Below, one piece after another: positions 10,277 through 20,768 of a stretch of DNA of 64,000 nt. The DNA lies in the NCBI GenBank assembly GCA_028874075.1, contig JAPPLU010000070.1, positions 104,878-168,877 of the forward strand. The letters are read 5' to 3'. The notes under the pieces were generated by a model. It was not told the origin of the DNA. It did not search any database and saw only the letters and a program-made list of their open reading frames with translations. The DNA is from Chloroflexota bacterium. GTDB taxonomy: Bacteria > Chloroflexota > Dehalococcoidia > Lucifugimonadales > UBA3495. The translations under genes were made by a program, and so were the position numbers. The first letter of the stretch is position 1. The number at the start of each line of letters is the position of its first letter.

Positions 10277-11098
10277 TTGGCTGAAGTACGCGTTTCCTTT
10301 CTTGGCACCGGCGCCGGCAACTGCATCCACCGGGCCCACACTGCTATAGTCCTTGACTGCCCCGACGGTACCCGGCTATTGCTGGATGCCGGTTCCGGCA
10401 ACTCGGTCCTGCGCCACGGGGCCCAGCTGGACTTCTTTGCCGAGGACTACGAGCACGTCCTGCTCTCCCACCGCCACGGCGACCACATGGGCGGGCTGCC
10501 CCACATCCAGGGCCGCCGCACGCAGATTGCCCCTACCGCATCGCCCTTGGTGGTACATAGCCTGGAAGAATCCCTGGCGGGCCTGCAAAACCTGTTCCGG
10601 GCCGTGAGCATTACCCACCAGGTTGACGAGGACAGCGTCACCACCTCGGACGGGAACCGGGTAGTCGCATGGGACCCGGTGGAGCTGGGTCAGTGGATTA
10701 CGTTGGGCGCGGATACCCGGGCCTCCTGCTTCCTGGTGAACCACATCGGCGGCGCCGTGGGCTGGCGGGTGGAGACCGGCGGCATTTCCGTAGTCTTTTC
10801 CGGCGATACCCGTTATAGCGAAAGCCTGGTTGAAGCTTCCCAGGGCGCCGACCTGTTGATTCACGAGGCCCTAAGCACCGACGAAGACCGGGAAGGGGCA
10901 GCCAGCCGGGGCCACTGTACCGCAGGCGAGGCCGCCCGGGCTGCCGCATTAGCCGACGCCGGCCAGCTTGTCATCACCCATATCGACACCCCCTTCCACC
11001 ACAACCCCCAACCCCTGGCTGACGAGGCCCGCGCTCACTATGGTGGCCCCGTATCTGTGGCCGAGGACCTTTGGGTAACTACTGTCAGCAGCCCGTAG
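10277..11098 (+). CDS. MBL-fold metallohydrolase (RNase Z-like)
   Basis: VLLSHRHGDHMGGLP (HxHxDH) and VFSGDTRYSESLVEASQGADLLIHEA. Confidence 0.85.
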   Translation: MAEVRVSFLGTGAGNCIHRAHTAIVLDCPDGTRLLLDAGSGNSVLRHGAQLDFFAEDYEHVLLSHRHGDHMGGLPHIQGRRTQIAPTASPLVVHSLEESLAGLQNLFRAVSITHQVDEDSVTTSDGNRVVAWDPVELGQWITLGADTRASCFLVNHIGGAVGWRVETGGISVVFSGDTRYSESLVEASQGADLLIHEALSTDEDREGAASRGHCTAGEAARAAALADAGQLVITHIDTPFHHNPQPLADEARAHYGGPVSVAEDLWVTTVSSP

Positions 11099-11176
11099 AT
11101 TATTTGGAAACATTTGTTCTATAGTTTTCGCAGCTTACCCATACGCGCCGGCAAGACAGGCGCGGTAGGAGTTGCG

Positions 11177-12697
11177 ATGCTTGCCAAGAGTCAAACGTGC
11201 GCCGTGGCGGGCCTGGACGGGTTCATAGTCCAGGTCGAGGTGGATATTTCCAACGGCCTGCCGGCCTTCAACGTAGTAGGGCTGCCCGATACGGCGGTCC
11301 AGGAAGCAAGGGAGCGGGTCCGGGCCGCCCTGCGGAACAGCGGCTGCGAGTTTCCCATGCGCCGCATTACCGTCAATCTGGCGCCGGCCGACCTTAAGAA
11401 AGCCGGGCCCGCTTACGACCTGCCTATTGCCGTGGGCATCCTGCTCAGTTCCGGGCAGATCTACCTGCCTGATGAAGCTTCCCTGTTCCTGGGGGAGCTT
11501 TCCCTGGACGGCAGTCTCCGCCACACCAACGGCGTGCTGCCCATGGTTTCGGTGGCCCGCGACCAGGGCTTCTCCGCCGTCTACGTTCCCACCGCCGACG
11601 CTGCCGAAGCGGCCCTGGTGGAAGGCATACAGGTCTATCCCACGCCCACCCTGGCGGCCCTGGTGAGCCACTTGTTGGGGGAGACGACCATCCGGCCCTT
11701 GGAATTTACCGGATTGCCCGATGGCGCGGGGCCTGCCGCCAATGGCTGTAATCTGGCTCACATCAAGGGGCAGGAGCATGCCAAGCGCGCCCTGGAAGTG
11801 GCCGCGGCCGGCTTCCACAACATTCTGTTCAACGGCCCGCCGGGCAGTGGCAAGACGATGCTGGCCCGTTCTCTGCCGTCCATCCTCCCGAAGATGACTC
11901 CGGAGGAGGCGCTGGACGCTACCAAAATTTATAGCATCAGCGGGTCACTCCCTCCCGACTGTCCCCTTATTGCCGAGCGACCCTTTCGAGCTCCCCACTA
12001 CAGCATTTCCAACGCCGGACTGGTGGGCGGAGGACGCACACTACGGCCCGGTGAAATTACACTGAGCCACCGGGGCGTCCTTTTCCTGGACGAACTGCCT
12101 GAGTTCGACCGCACGGCGCTGGAGTCCCTGCGCCAGCCTCTGGAGGACAAGGTGGTTACCATCAGCCGGGTTACCGGGTCGGTAACCTATCCCGCCAGCT
12201 TCATGCTGGTGGCGGCCCAGAATCCCTGCCCTTGCGGCTATTACTCCCATCCCCGCAAGGACTGCACCTGCAGCAGTTCCGCCGTGAACCGGTACCAGAA
12301 GCGCATCAGCGGCCCCCTGATGGACCGTATCGACATCTTCGTAGAGGTACCTCCCGTGGAATACGAGAAGCTGGTGGACGAGGCTGAGTCGGAGGAATCA
12401 GAGGTCGTAAGGAAACGGGTGGAAGAGGCCAGGGAAGTTCAGGCGGAGCGCTTTAACCACTGCGCGGGACGCTTTAACTCGGAAATGGGCGCCGCGGAAG
12501 TCTGGAAAATTTGCAACCTGGACTCGGCCGCCCGCAGTTTGCTCCAGACAGCGACCAACCAGCTCAACCTGTCCGCCCGGGCCTTTCATCGCATCGTCAA
12601 GGTCTCCCGCACAATTGCCGATCTGGACGGTTCCGAAAGTATCGGCGTGAGCCACTTGGCCGAGGCCCTGCAGTACCGTTCCAGAGGTTTGAACTGA
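11177..12697 (+). CDS. comM: YifB/ComM family Mg-chelatase-like AAA ATPase
   Basis: MLAKSQTCAVAGLDGFIVQVEVDISNGLPAFNVVGLPDTAVQEARERVRAAL; GPPGSGKTMLARSLPSILP. Confidence 0.93.
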   Translation: MLAKSQTCAVAGLDGFIVQVEVDISNGLPAFNVVGLPDTAVQEARERVRAALRNSGCEFPMRRITVNLAPADLKKAGPAYDLPIAVGILLSSGQIYLPDEASLFLGELSLDGSLRHTNGVLPMVSVARDQGFSAVYVPTADAAEAALVEGIQVYPTPTLAALVSHLLGETTIRPLEFTGLPDGAGPAANGCNLAHIKGQEHAKRALEVAAAGFHNILFNGPPGSGKTMLARSLPSILPKMTPEEALDATKIYSISGSLPPDCPLIAERPFRAPHYSISNAGLVGGGRTLRPGEITLSHRGVLFLDELPEFDRTALESLRQPLEDKVVTISRVTGSVTYPASFMLVAAQNPCPCGYYSHPRKDCTCSSSAVNRYQKRISGPLMDRIDIFVEVPPVEYEKLVDEAESEESEVVRKRVEEAREVQAERFNHCAGRFNSEMGAAEVWKICNLDSAARSLLQTATNQLNLSARAFHRIVKVSRTIADLDGSESIGVSHLAEALQYRSRGLN

Positions 12698-12715
12698 CTG
12701 GGGAGGCCAGCCGGA

Positions 12716-13996
12716 TTATTCCGAAATGATGGCCCCGAAATTGTCGAAGTATTCGGGGAATGTCTTGGAAACGCAGCCTGGATCCAGGATTGTAATTTCC
12801 GAACTGCCCAGGGAGGCCAGGGAGAAGCTCATGGCCATGCGGTGGTCGTTGTAGGTGGAGATTTCCGCCGGGTGTATCTGGGCGGGCGGGTCAATTTCCA
12901 GGTAGTCGGGGCCCTCCACTACCCCGGCGCCGACTTTGCGCAGCTCGGTGGCCATGGCGGCCAGGCGGTCAGTCTCCTTGACGCGCCAGTTGCCGATGTT
13001 GCGGATGACCGTCTTTCCGTCGGCGAAGAGGGCTGTTACGGCCACTGTCATGGCTGCGTCGGGGATATGGTTAAGGTCCAGGTCAAGCCCTCGAAGGTGT
13101 CCACGGGAAACTTCAATGTAGTCCGGGCCCCGGCTGACCACTGCCCCCATGAGTTCCAGCACATCGGCATGCTGAACGTCCCCCTGAATGCTGTCGGCTC
13201 CCACGCCCGTAACCCGAACGGTGCCGCCACGGATGGCTGCCGCCGACATGAAATAGCTGGCGGAAGAAGCGTCCCCTTCCACCAGGGCGGTGCCCGGAGA
13301 GCGATAGGTCTGGCCGGCAGCAACCCGGAAGGCCTGATAATTGTCGTTCTCCACCGCAACACCGAACCGGCGCATCACGTCCACGGTCATGTCAATGTAG
13401 GGCTTGGAAACCAGGTCGCCAACGATTTCAATGTCCAGGGCGTCCTGTGCCAGGGGGGATGCCAGCAGCAGCGCGGTCAGGTACTGGCTGGATACATTGC
13501 CCCGAATGGACACGCTGCCACCCTGCAGCCCGGTGGCCCGAATCCGCAGGGGAGGGTAACCTTCGGCCCCTTCGTATTGTATGTCTGCACCCAGTTGGCG
13601 AAGGGCGTCCACCAGGTGAGCAATGGGACGTTCCTGCATCCGCGGCTCGCCGGTCAGGGTGTATTCTCCTTCCCCCACGCACAGGGCAGCGCACAAGGGC
13701 CTTATTGCGGTACCGGCGTTTCCCAGGAAAAGGTCCGCATTTCTCACGGCGAAGGGCCCGCCCTGGCTCTTCACGATACATCTGGCTCCTTCGTCAAGAA
13801 AGGTCAGCCCTATGCCCAGGGTCTCCAAAGCAGTGGTCATGTACTGGGTGTCGTCGCTCTCCAGCAGATTGCGCACTTCGGTCTGCCCGCTGGCCAGCGA
13901 AGACAACAGCAGCAACCGGTTGGAAAGGCTCTTGGAACCCGGCAATTGAATGGTTCCCCCAACCAGGCTTGCGGGTTTCAGTGTCAGCGATTCCAT
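12716..13996 (-). CDS. aroA: 3-phosphoshikimate 1-carboxyvinyltransferase (EPSP synthase)
   Basis: [64 protein letters not shown]. Confidence 0.95.
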   Translation of the reverse strand: MESLTLKPASLVGGTIQLPGSKSLSNRLLLLSSLASGQTEVRNLLESDDTQYMTTALETLGIGLTFLDEGARCIVKSQGGPFAVRNADLFLGNAGTAIRPLCAALCVGEGEYTLTGEPRMQERPIAHLVDALRQLGADIQYEGAEGYPPLRIRATGLQGGSVSIRGNVSSQYLTALLLASPLAQDALDIEIVGDLVSKPYIDMTVDVMRRFGVAVENDNYQAFRVAAGQTYRSPGTALVEGDASSASYFMSAAAIRGGTVRVTGVGADSIQGDVQHADVLELMGAVVSRGPDYIEVSRGHLRGLDLDLNHIPDAAMTVAVTALFADGKTVIRNIGNWRVKETDRLAAMATELRKVGAGVVEGPDYLEIDPPAQIHPAEISTYNDHRMAMSFSLASLGSSEITILDPGCVSKTFPEYFDNFGAIISE

Positions 13997-14178
13997 GCTC
14001 TTTTCACCTGCTTTCTACTTCCCATGGAAGGGATTACGGACGGTCCCGAACAAAGCCGGGGTGCTACTGCGAATTTTGACATAAGACTGCTAACAATGTA
14101 GCATATCAGTCGCCGGCCACAACCTTTTCTGGCCGCTAATTCCTAACAAATCACCGAGAACGACACGAGGGACTGTCA

Positions 14179-16509
14179 GTGGCAGACGAACAAACGGGAA
14201 AGCGGGGGGGCGCCGGGATAGAGTCCCCCTTGACGCCGCCCGCGAAGGACGCCTCCTTCGCAAGGGCGCTGGATGAACTGGTTTCCCTGGCCCGGCAGGG
14301 GCACCGCCCCGATTCTGACAATTTTAACCCTTCCGACCAATGGTTGGTGGACAACATGCCCGTCTTCCAGGAAATGTCGGAAGGCGACCGGGCCAAAGTG
14401 CTGGCCGAGGCCAGCGCAGTGGTCAAAGAGGGAGAAGAAGCCAACGCTGCCGGACGCGCCGCCACCAAGGCTTGGCCGGGTGTAGCAGTCAAGCTGGACA
14501 GCGGCGGAATTGGGTTTTTCAGCCAATTGGGCGTCGTGCGACGCCCCGACCTTACCCAGTACTACGTCGACGGGTTTGTTCCCAATCGGGACGCCCTTTC
14601 CTTCAGCGAAGAAAACCAGGCCCTTTTCACCGAAGTATTTGAGTGTATTAACGCCAGGTTGCGGGAGCACCTGGCTTCAGGCCAGACGATAATTCAGACC
14701 GACCGTCAGATTTGCGACGCGCCAGGCCGTTCGTTTCACGCCCGGCAGTTGCTTTTCGGAGCCGACTATCTGCAACTCCCCTATATGTGGCGCCAGCTTA
14801 CCTTCGAGTTGCCCGAGGCCGAACGGGCGGAGACTCCGGACATTATTGAGGTCTCCATCCCACACTGGTACGACGACCTGGGATTGCCGGAAGAACTGAA
14901 GACCCGTCTCAAGGAAGTGGGGATTAATCAGCTGGTTTTCAAGGCCCCTACCCTGGGCCTGTCCCTGCACCTGGGCTTCGACTACGTGGGCGAACACAAG
15001 ATGGGCCCCTTGTCCATCGCCATGCACCAGGTCAAGCAGAACAACGGCATCGCCATCCAGGCGGCCCTGAGCCTGGCCCGAATCCGCACCTTGAACGGCT
15101 CCATATCAAACACGGCGCTCATTACCGTGGGTCCGTCCCTGCATGGAAAGAGCACGCTGACCATTATGATCGAACTGGCCAACAGCCAACTGGCTGGTGT
15201 GCTGGGCCTGGAAACCGACCCCCTGGAAGGGGTCTACCCTATGAACGACGACATTGTTCTGCTGCAGCCCCTGCGGGAACCCATCGTTTCCAACCGGGAG
15301 GGGAGCCGCTTTACCATCTCCCACAGCATCGACGGCACCGAGAATAACTTCTATGCAATGCCCTTCGGTCTGAATGAATCCGAGGACCCCATCACCTTCG
15401 ACGCGGTTCGGGGATCGAAAACGGAACCAAATCCCCAGGAAACCCTGGAGAATGTGCCGGTTATCCTTCCTGAAGACGCCGGCGCCGCGGCTCCCAACTT
15501 CCTTGAAAACCCGGTCCGCAATATGCGTGTTACCCTGTCCCGCCGCCGCCTGCTGGCCCGTAAGGGAGTGGGCGGCTTGATCGATTCCATTACGGACGGC
15601 GAACTGGCGGACTCGGTACACGTCCCCATGGAACACACGGACCGGGTGTTCTGGCAGGAAGTGATGCGCCAGAACACGGTGATTCCGCCCCTTCGCCGGT
15701 TGAGCCTGGAGCAGTACATCCGCGTGCTGATGTACGGCGAGGCCGTGCAGATGGGCGCGGCCATTGGCGCCATTGGTCGACCCTACGTGGAGTATTTTTC
15801 CGACCCATTCATCATCGGGCTGGAAGACGAGAACGCCAACCTGATGTACCACATCCTGCAGCAACTAGCCTGGGGTGGCATGCCGCAGGAGTACTACGTC
15901 TTCAACACCGGCGGCATCGGCGCCGACAGTAATGACGAAGCCAGCGGAGCCAACTACAAGAAAATTCCCCGGGAACTGACCCTGATGCTCCAGGAGGCTT
16001 TGCTGCGTGGAGCGGTGAAGTTTGAATATGACCCCATCCTGCGTTCGGAAGTGGGTGTGGCCATCGTCGATGCCCAGGGCGAGGAGCTTGTGGACCTTCG
16101 CAAGGACTGGCTGCCCCGGCATGTCTACGGGGACGAGGACTACACTTCGCGTGTTCTGGATCTGCGCCGCCGCCGCTATTTCGGCCGCGATGCCCAGGAC
16201 AAGGCGGGCATCCTGCGCTACACCAAAGTCAACGCCGTGCTGATAGACCTGGCAGACATTCCCGCCCCGGCAAATGAACGGGAACTTACCTGGCTGCTTT
16301 CCTTCTTCTGGCATGTCGACCAGGCTTACAATAGTCTGACCGAGTTAATGGAGCGCATCGATGAGGGGCAGCGCCCTCTGCCCTTCCAGTTGCGAGAACT
16401 GCAGGACAAGTACGAGACGGGCGTGGCCCATGGACTGGAACTTAGCGATGCGGGGATGGCCGCTCTGCCCAAGCTAGGGCTTGAGGCGGCAACCGCGTCG
16501 ACGGCGTAA
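14179..16509 (+). CDS. Divergent phosphoenolpyruvate-carboxykinase-like / P-loop protein of unknown function
   Basis: 776 aa; Walker A-like ALITVGPSLHGKSTLTIMIEL followed by DPLEGVYPMNDDIVLLQP and FDAVRGSKTEPNPQETLENVPV, resembling the order of PEPCK kinase motifs. Confidence 0.5.
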   Translation: MADEQTGKRGGAGIESPLTPPAKDASFARALDELVSLARQGHRPDSDNFNPSDQWLVDNMPVFQEMSEGDRAKVLAEASAVVKEGEEANAAGRAATKAWPGVAVKLDSGGIGFFSQLGVVRRPDLTQYYVDGFVPNRDALSFSEENQALFTEVFECINARLREHLASGQTIIQTDRQICDAPGRSFHARQLLFGADYLQLPYMWRQLTFELPEAERAETPDIIEVSIPHWYDDLGLPEELKTRLKEVGINQLVFKAPTLGLSLHLGFDYVGEHKMGPLSIAMHQVKQNNGIAIQAALSLARIRTLNGSISNTALITVGPSLHGKSTLTIMIELANSQLAGVLGLETDPLEGVYPMNDDIVLLQPLREPIVSNREGSRFTISHSIDGTENNFYAMPFGLNESEDPITFDAVRGSKTEPNPQETLENVPVILPEDAGAAAPNFLENPVRNMRVTLSRRRLLARKGVGGLIDSITDGELADSVHVPMEHTDRVFWQEVMRQNTVIPPLRRLSLEQYIRVLMYGEAVQMGAAIGAIGRPYVEYFSDPFIIGLEDENANLMYHILQQLAWGGMPQEYYVFNTGGIGADSNDEASGANYKKIPRELTLMLQEALLRGAVKFEYDPILRSEVGVAIVDAQGEELVDLRKDWLPRHVYGDEDYTSRVLDLRRRRYFGRDAQDKAGILRYTKVNAVLIDLADIPAPANERELTWLLSFFWHVDQAYNSLTELMERIDEGQRPLPFQLRELQDKYETGVAHGLELSDAGMAALPKLGLEAATASTA

Positions 16510-16598
16510 AAGACCGTCCGCCTCTCGCAAGAGTATGGGCGGCGCCGAAATCAAAAACATTAACCCAAGACCTGCGGGAAGCGGGACCGGGATAAACT

Positions 16599-17135
16599 AT
16601 GAGCATGGAACCTGGCAGCATCACCTATCCACTTGGCGCCCTGTCCAGGATTGAGGCGGAAACCTTCGGTGAGCCTGGCCGGCGCACTTTCAGGCTGGTG
16701 CTGCAGTCGGGAAGGGCTACCTTCCACGTCTGGCTGGAAAAGGAACAACTCTTCCAGTTGGGGGCCGGGCTGAAGGAGGCCGTGGACCGACAGACGGACT
16801 CGGACCGGGAAAAAGATAGTTCCCCCACCGCGCCCGGTTGGTCGGGTGACGAGACCCAAATCGAGTTCAAGGCCAGGGTATTGTCCGGGCGGCACGACGA
16901 AGATACCAATTCCTTTTACCTGCAGGCCCAGGGCGATGGAGACGAACAGTCGGGCGAAGAAGCGCCCTCGGTGAGCTTTTGGATCACTGTCAGCCAGGCC
17001 TCGGTTCTGGCGGACGAAAGCCTGCGGATCTGCGCTGCCGGGCGTCCACCCTGCTTCCTGTGCGGGTTGCCCATAGACCCCACCGGCCACGTATGCCCCC
17101 GGGCCAACGGCCACGCGGTGTTTGAGACCGGCTGA
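16599..17135 (+). CDS. DUF3090-family protein
   Basis: GEPGRRTFRLVLQSGRATFHVWLEKEQLFQLGAGLKEA...CGLPIDPTGHVCPRANGH C-terminal motif. Confidence 0.8.
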   Translation: MSMEPGSITYPLGALSRIEAETFGEPGRRTFRLVLQSGRATFHVWLEKEQLFQLGAGLKEAVDRQTDSDREKDSSPTAPGWSGDETQIEFKARVLSGRHDEDTNSFYLQAQGDGDEQSGEEAPSVSFWITVSQASVLADESLRICAAGRPPCFLCGLPIDPTGHVCPRANGHAVFETG

Positions 17136-17186
17136 TTCCCCCTTTCAACTGCGCCATCTCCCTAGGGGACTGGAAGGACTTACCTG

Positions 17187-17891
17187 GTGGCACTTGACCA
17201 AATCAATGGCGACGTTCTCCTGAACGGAGAATTCCAGACCTGCGAACTTACCCCGCTGGGCTCCAACTACACCTTTGTGGCTTCGCTTCAACTGGGTGAA
17301 CAGACTGATCGCGCCATCTACAAACCCCGGGACGGAGAAGTTCCGCTGTGGGACTTTCCCCGGGGCACCCTTTACAAGAGGGAATATGGCGCTTACTTAC
17401 TGAGTCAGGTATTGGAGTGGGACTTCATCCCCCGCACCATCATCCGGGAGGGCCCCTACGGAATTGGCTCGGTGCAGCAGTACGTGGAACACGATCCCCA
17501 TCTGAATTACTACACCCTGGGTGAGGGGGATGCCGAAGAACTGCGAATGATCTGCTGCTTCGACCTGGTGTCGAACAATACCGACCGTAAGGCCAATCAC
17601 GTGTTGGTAGACGAGAAAGGCAAACTCTGGGGAATTGATCAGGGCCTGACCTTCCACGCCGATACCAAGATCCGCACCGTCATCTGGGACTTCGGGGGTG
17701 AGCCTATCCCGGACGCGTATCTTCAGACCCTCACCAGGCTCCTGGGAAAGTTTATCCACCCTTCGGGCTTGTTCAAGGAGTTGCTGGACCTGCTGTTGCC
17801 GGAAGAAGTTATCGCCATGCAGAAGCGTATCCAATGGGTGCTTTCGGAGCGGACTTATCCTGGTTTGCCCGGGCGACGCCGGCGGCGCTAG
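17187..17891 (+). CDS. SCO1664-family (PI3/4-kinase-like fold) protein
   Basis: GSNYTFVASLQLGEQTDRAIYKPRDGEVPLWDFPRGTLYKREYGAYLLSQVLEWDFIPRTIIREGPYGIGSVQQYV...GIDQGLTFH. Confidence 0.8.
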   Translation: MALDQINGDVLLNGEFQTCELTPLGSNYTFVASLQLGEQTDRAIYKPRDGEVPLWDFPRGTLYKREYGAYLLSQVLEWDFIPRTIIREGPYGIGSVQQYVEHDPHLNYYTLGEGDAEELRMICCFDLVSNNTDRKANHVLVDEKGKLWGIDQGLTFHADTKIRTVIWDFGGEPIPDAYLQTLTRLLGKFIHPSGLFKELLDLLLPEEVIAMQKRIQWVLSERTYPGLPGRRRRR

Positions 17892-17930
17892 TTAGTTTCC
17901 TCCTGGAAGCCCCCGGTCTAGCCTGTTCAG

Positions 17931-18602
17931 CTAATGCCCGGCGGGGCCGTTCGCCAGCAGGGAAAGGTCAAATTCCTCCAGTGTTTCCAGAATGGTGTGT
18001 GCCAGGCTGACATCCAGGTTGCGGGTGTATTCAGTGCGAACGCAGATGGTATACGCCCCGGAGGCCACAGCCGCTGCTATGCCGATGGGCGAATCCTCGA
18101 TGGCGATGCACTCCCCTGGCGGCACGCCCAGGCTCTCCGCCGCTTTGATGTAGATGTCGGGCTCCGGCTTCCCCCGGGTAACGTCGTCGCCGCCCAGCAC
18201 GGCGTCAAAGGCGCCGGTAAGCCCTATAGCGCCCAGCTTCAGGTCAACCCACATGTGCAGGGAAGAAGAGGCTACGGCCTTGGGCAGACCCCTCTCGTTG
18301 CAGGCTTGAATCAGTTCCCGTACTCCGGGTTGTGGTTCCAGTTCTTCCTGCATCACCTGCCGTACGATGTCATCGTAGCGGTTAATGTACTCTTCGGCCG
18401 GCAAAGGGAGCGGGCGGCGGATTTTTAGCTGCCTCCAGGTCTCGCCAATGGTCGTTCCTATCAGGAATTCCTCGTTTTCCTGCACTGACACCGGTTCAAC
18501 ACCCTCCTGAACCAGCAAACGGTTGATGGCGCTTAGGAAAAGGGGTTCGCTGTCCACCAGGACTCCGTCCATGTCAAAGAGAATTGCTCGATAGCCTGTC
18601 AT
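17931..18602 (-). CDS. HAD-superfamily hydrolase (beta-phosphoglucomutase/HxpB-like)
   Basis: MTGYRAILFDMDGVLVDSEPLFLSAINRLL...CIAIEDSPIGIAAAVASG. Confidence 0.88.
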   Translation of the reverse strand: MTGYRAILFDMDGVLVDSEPLFLSAINRLLVQEGVEPVSVQENEEFLIGTTIGETWRQLKIRRPLPLPAEEYINRYDDIVRQVMQEELEPQPGVRELIQACNERGLPKAVASSSLHMWVDLKLGAIGLTGAFDAVLGGDDVTRGKPEPDIYIKAAESLGVPPGECIAIEDSPIGIAAAVASGAYTICVRTEYTRNLDVSLAHTILETLEEFDLSLLANGPAGH

Positions 18603-18752
18603 TGAGTTCCTGTGCTCCTGTCTTGAATGGGATGATGTAATTACACTTGGCCGGCCGATCTCGGCAGTCTCGTCGAATTATAGTCTCTACCGGGTAGCAG
18701 TGGGCTACGGGAATTAAGGGACGAGGGTTCAACAAACATCCCAATCAGATTC

Positions 18753-19892
18753 TCATTCTTCGTCGGAAACAAGAAAGCATGAAGATGCCTTGAAAACAGC
18801 CCAAAGGTTGTCGCCTGTTGCAATGCACATTTCATTCAGGGATGTGCCGGTGATGTGGCACTTAAGGTCCACATCACCGCAGGCTAGAGTGACTTGGTAG
18901 CCCGGGGGCCGCAATTCTATGGCCGAAACCACTCCGGGCAGGCGGTTGCGGGCTGAGGAACCCCGCGGTTCCGTATCCGACAGGATGATGTCGGATGCGC
19001 GTACCCCAACCGTAACCCTGCTGCTGCTGGCCACGTCGGACAGGGGCACCTCCAGTTGCAAACTCCCTGATGGGACGGCGCAAACCATCGTTCCGTCCTG
19101 TGGGTGGAGGGATGTTATCACCAGGGAAAGAAGGTTTTCCACTCCCACCAGCCGGGCCACCCGGCCGTGCCCCGGCTGCCCCAGTACTTCCAGGGGAGCG
19201 CCGGCAGCCTCCAGCTTGCCCTTGTTGATTACCTGCACCGTGTCGGCCATGGATATGGCTTCTTCGATGTCGTGGGTTACCATAATTGCGGGTACCCCCG
19301 CCTCCCTTAACCTAGTCCGCAGTTCGGACCGAAGAGTTCTACGCAGTTCAATATCCAGAGAGTTGAAGGGTTCGTCTAGCAGCATCAGGGCCGGCATGGG
19401 CGCCAGCGCTCGGGCCAGGGCCGCCCGCTGCTGCTGGCCCCCCGAAATCTGGTGAGGGCGCCGGTTCACCAGTTCACCCAGCTGGAACATTTCCACCAAC
19501 TCCGCCAGGCGACGCCGGCGGCCTTCCGGTGTCCAGTCAATTAAGCCATAGCCGATGTTGCCGGCTACCGTGAGGTGAGGGAAGAGGTGGTAGCCCTGGG
19601 TGAGCAATCCTGCCCGCCGCAAGTGGGGCGGGACGAAGATACTGGTCACGCCGTCATAGACCGGCCGGCCGCCAATTTCGATGTGCCCCTCCAGGGGCTG
19701 CAGCAGTCCGGCGATAGCCCGCAGCAGGGTGGTCTTTCCTGCGCCCGATGGCCCGAACAGGGTCAGCAACTGCCCCGGTTCCACTTCCCACTGGGCTTCC
19801 AGGTTGAATTGCCCGATCTGGTACCTGACCCAGCCGGAAGATCGGAAGGATGATGACTCGCCCTGGGCGCTGCTCATGTTGATTCCCGCCAC
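18753..19892 (-). CDS. modC: Molybdate ABC transporter ATP-binding protein
   Basis: LFGPSGAGKTTLLRAIAGLLQP; ISGGQQQRAALARALAPMPALMLLDEP; C-terminal MOP-like domain; adjacent to modB and modA. Confidence 0.85.
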   Translation of the reverse strand: MAGINMSSAQGESSSFRSSGWVRYQIGQFNLEAQWEVEPGQLLTLFGPSGAGKTTLLRAIAGLLQPLEGHIEIGGRPVYDGVTSIFVPPHLRRAGLLTQGYHLFPHLTVAGNIGYGLIDWTPEGRRRRLAELVEMFQLGELVNRRPHQISGGQQQRAALARALAPMPALMLLDEPFNSLDIELRRTLRSELRTRLREAGVPAIMVTHDIEEAISMADTVQVINKGKLEAAGAPLEVLGQPGHGRVARLVGVENLLSLVITSLHPQDGTMVCAVPSGSLQLEVPLSDVASSSRVTVGVRASDIILSDTEPRGSSARNRLPGVVSAIELRPPGYQVTLACGDVDLKCHITGTSLNEMCIATGDNLWAVFKASSCFLVSDEE

Positions 19893-20713
19893 CGGTACCT
19901 GGAAATAAGGCCCAGGGCTCCCAGCACTAATAGTGCCAGCGCCAGCAGGATTACTGACAGGGCTATGGCGCTTTCCAGGCTGGTTTCCATGGCGGTCATA
20001 ATTGCCAAGGGCATGGTCTGGGTCTCTCCCATCAGGTTGCCCGCGAACATGATAGTGGCTCCGAACTCGGACAGGGCCCGGGCCCAGGCCAGCGCCAAGC
20101 CGGTCAGCAGTGAGGGGGTCGCCATGGGCAGTGTGAGCTTCAGAAAAGTTCGCCAGGGAGACAGTCCCAGGGTCTGGGAGATGGCCTCATATTCCCTGGG
20201 CACTGCCATAAAACCCAGCTTCGCCGACCGGATATAGAAAGGAGCGGCCACAAAGATCTGGGCGAATATCACTGCCATCGTGGTGAAGGGCAGAGAAATA
20301 CCCAAGTGGGCCAGGGGCGGCCCCAGTATCCCTTGCCGGCCAAAAGCCAGCAACATGGCTACACCGGCGACCACGGGTGGCAGTATTATCGGCAACTCCA
20401 CTATCTGGTCTACCACCCGCATTACCGCCGAACTGCTGCGTGCCAGAGACAGGGCGAAGGGAGTTCCCACCACCACTACCACTACCATACTGATTGTGCT
20501 GGTGAATAACGACAGCCACAAGGCCTGGAGAACGTTGTCGTTTAACAGGCTGGCCAGGGCAACTTCCTGCGATAGCGCCCGGACCAACAAAGCCAGGATT
20601 GGCAAACAGATAAAGGCCACGTACAGGGCAGTGGCTATGCTTCCCACGGGTATGCGGATGGAAGATCCCATTGGGCCAGTGTCCGTGACCAGTCTCTTTA
20701 GGGGAGACGCCAT
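19874..20713 (-). CDS. modB: Molybdate ABC transporter permease
   Basis: Multi-TM ORF with EYEAISQTLGLSPWRTFLKLTLPMATPSLLTGLALAWARALSEFGATIMFAGNLMGETQTMPLAI. Start chosen at MASPLKRL. Confidence 0.88.
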   Translation of the reverse strand: MASPLKRLVTDTGPMGSSIRIPVGSIATALYVAFICLPILALLVRALSQEVALASLLNDNVLQALWLSLFTSTISMVVVVVVGTPFALSLARSSSAVMRVVDQIVELPIILPPVVAGVAMLLAFGRQGILGPPLAHLGISLPFTTMAVIFAQIFVAAPFYIRSAKLGFMAVPREYEAISQTLGLSPWRTFLKLTLPMATPSLLTGLALAWARALSEFGATIMFAGNLMGETQTMPLAIMTAMETSLESAIALSVILLALALLVLGALGLISRYRWREST

Positions 20714-20768
20714 TATCGAAAGCCTGGAGGATTGGTGGAGCTTGTTACATCTAGCGCAGGCAGTCCTT

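Noticed and set aside
12842-14101. 419-aa plus-strand ORF opposite aroA
   Set aside because: Shadow ORF caused by high GC; aroA on the minus strand has all family motifs.
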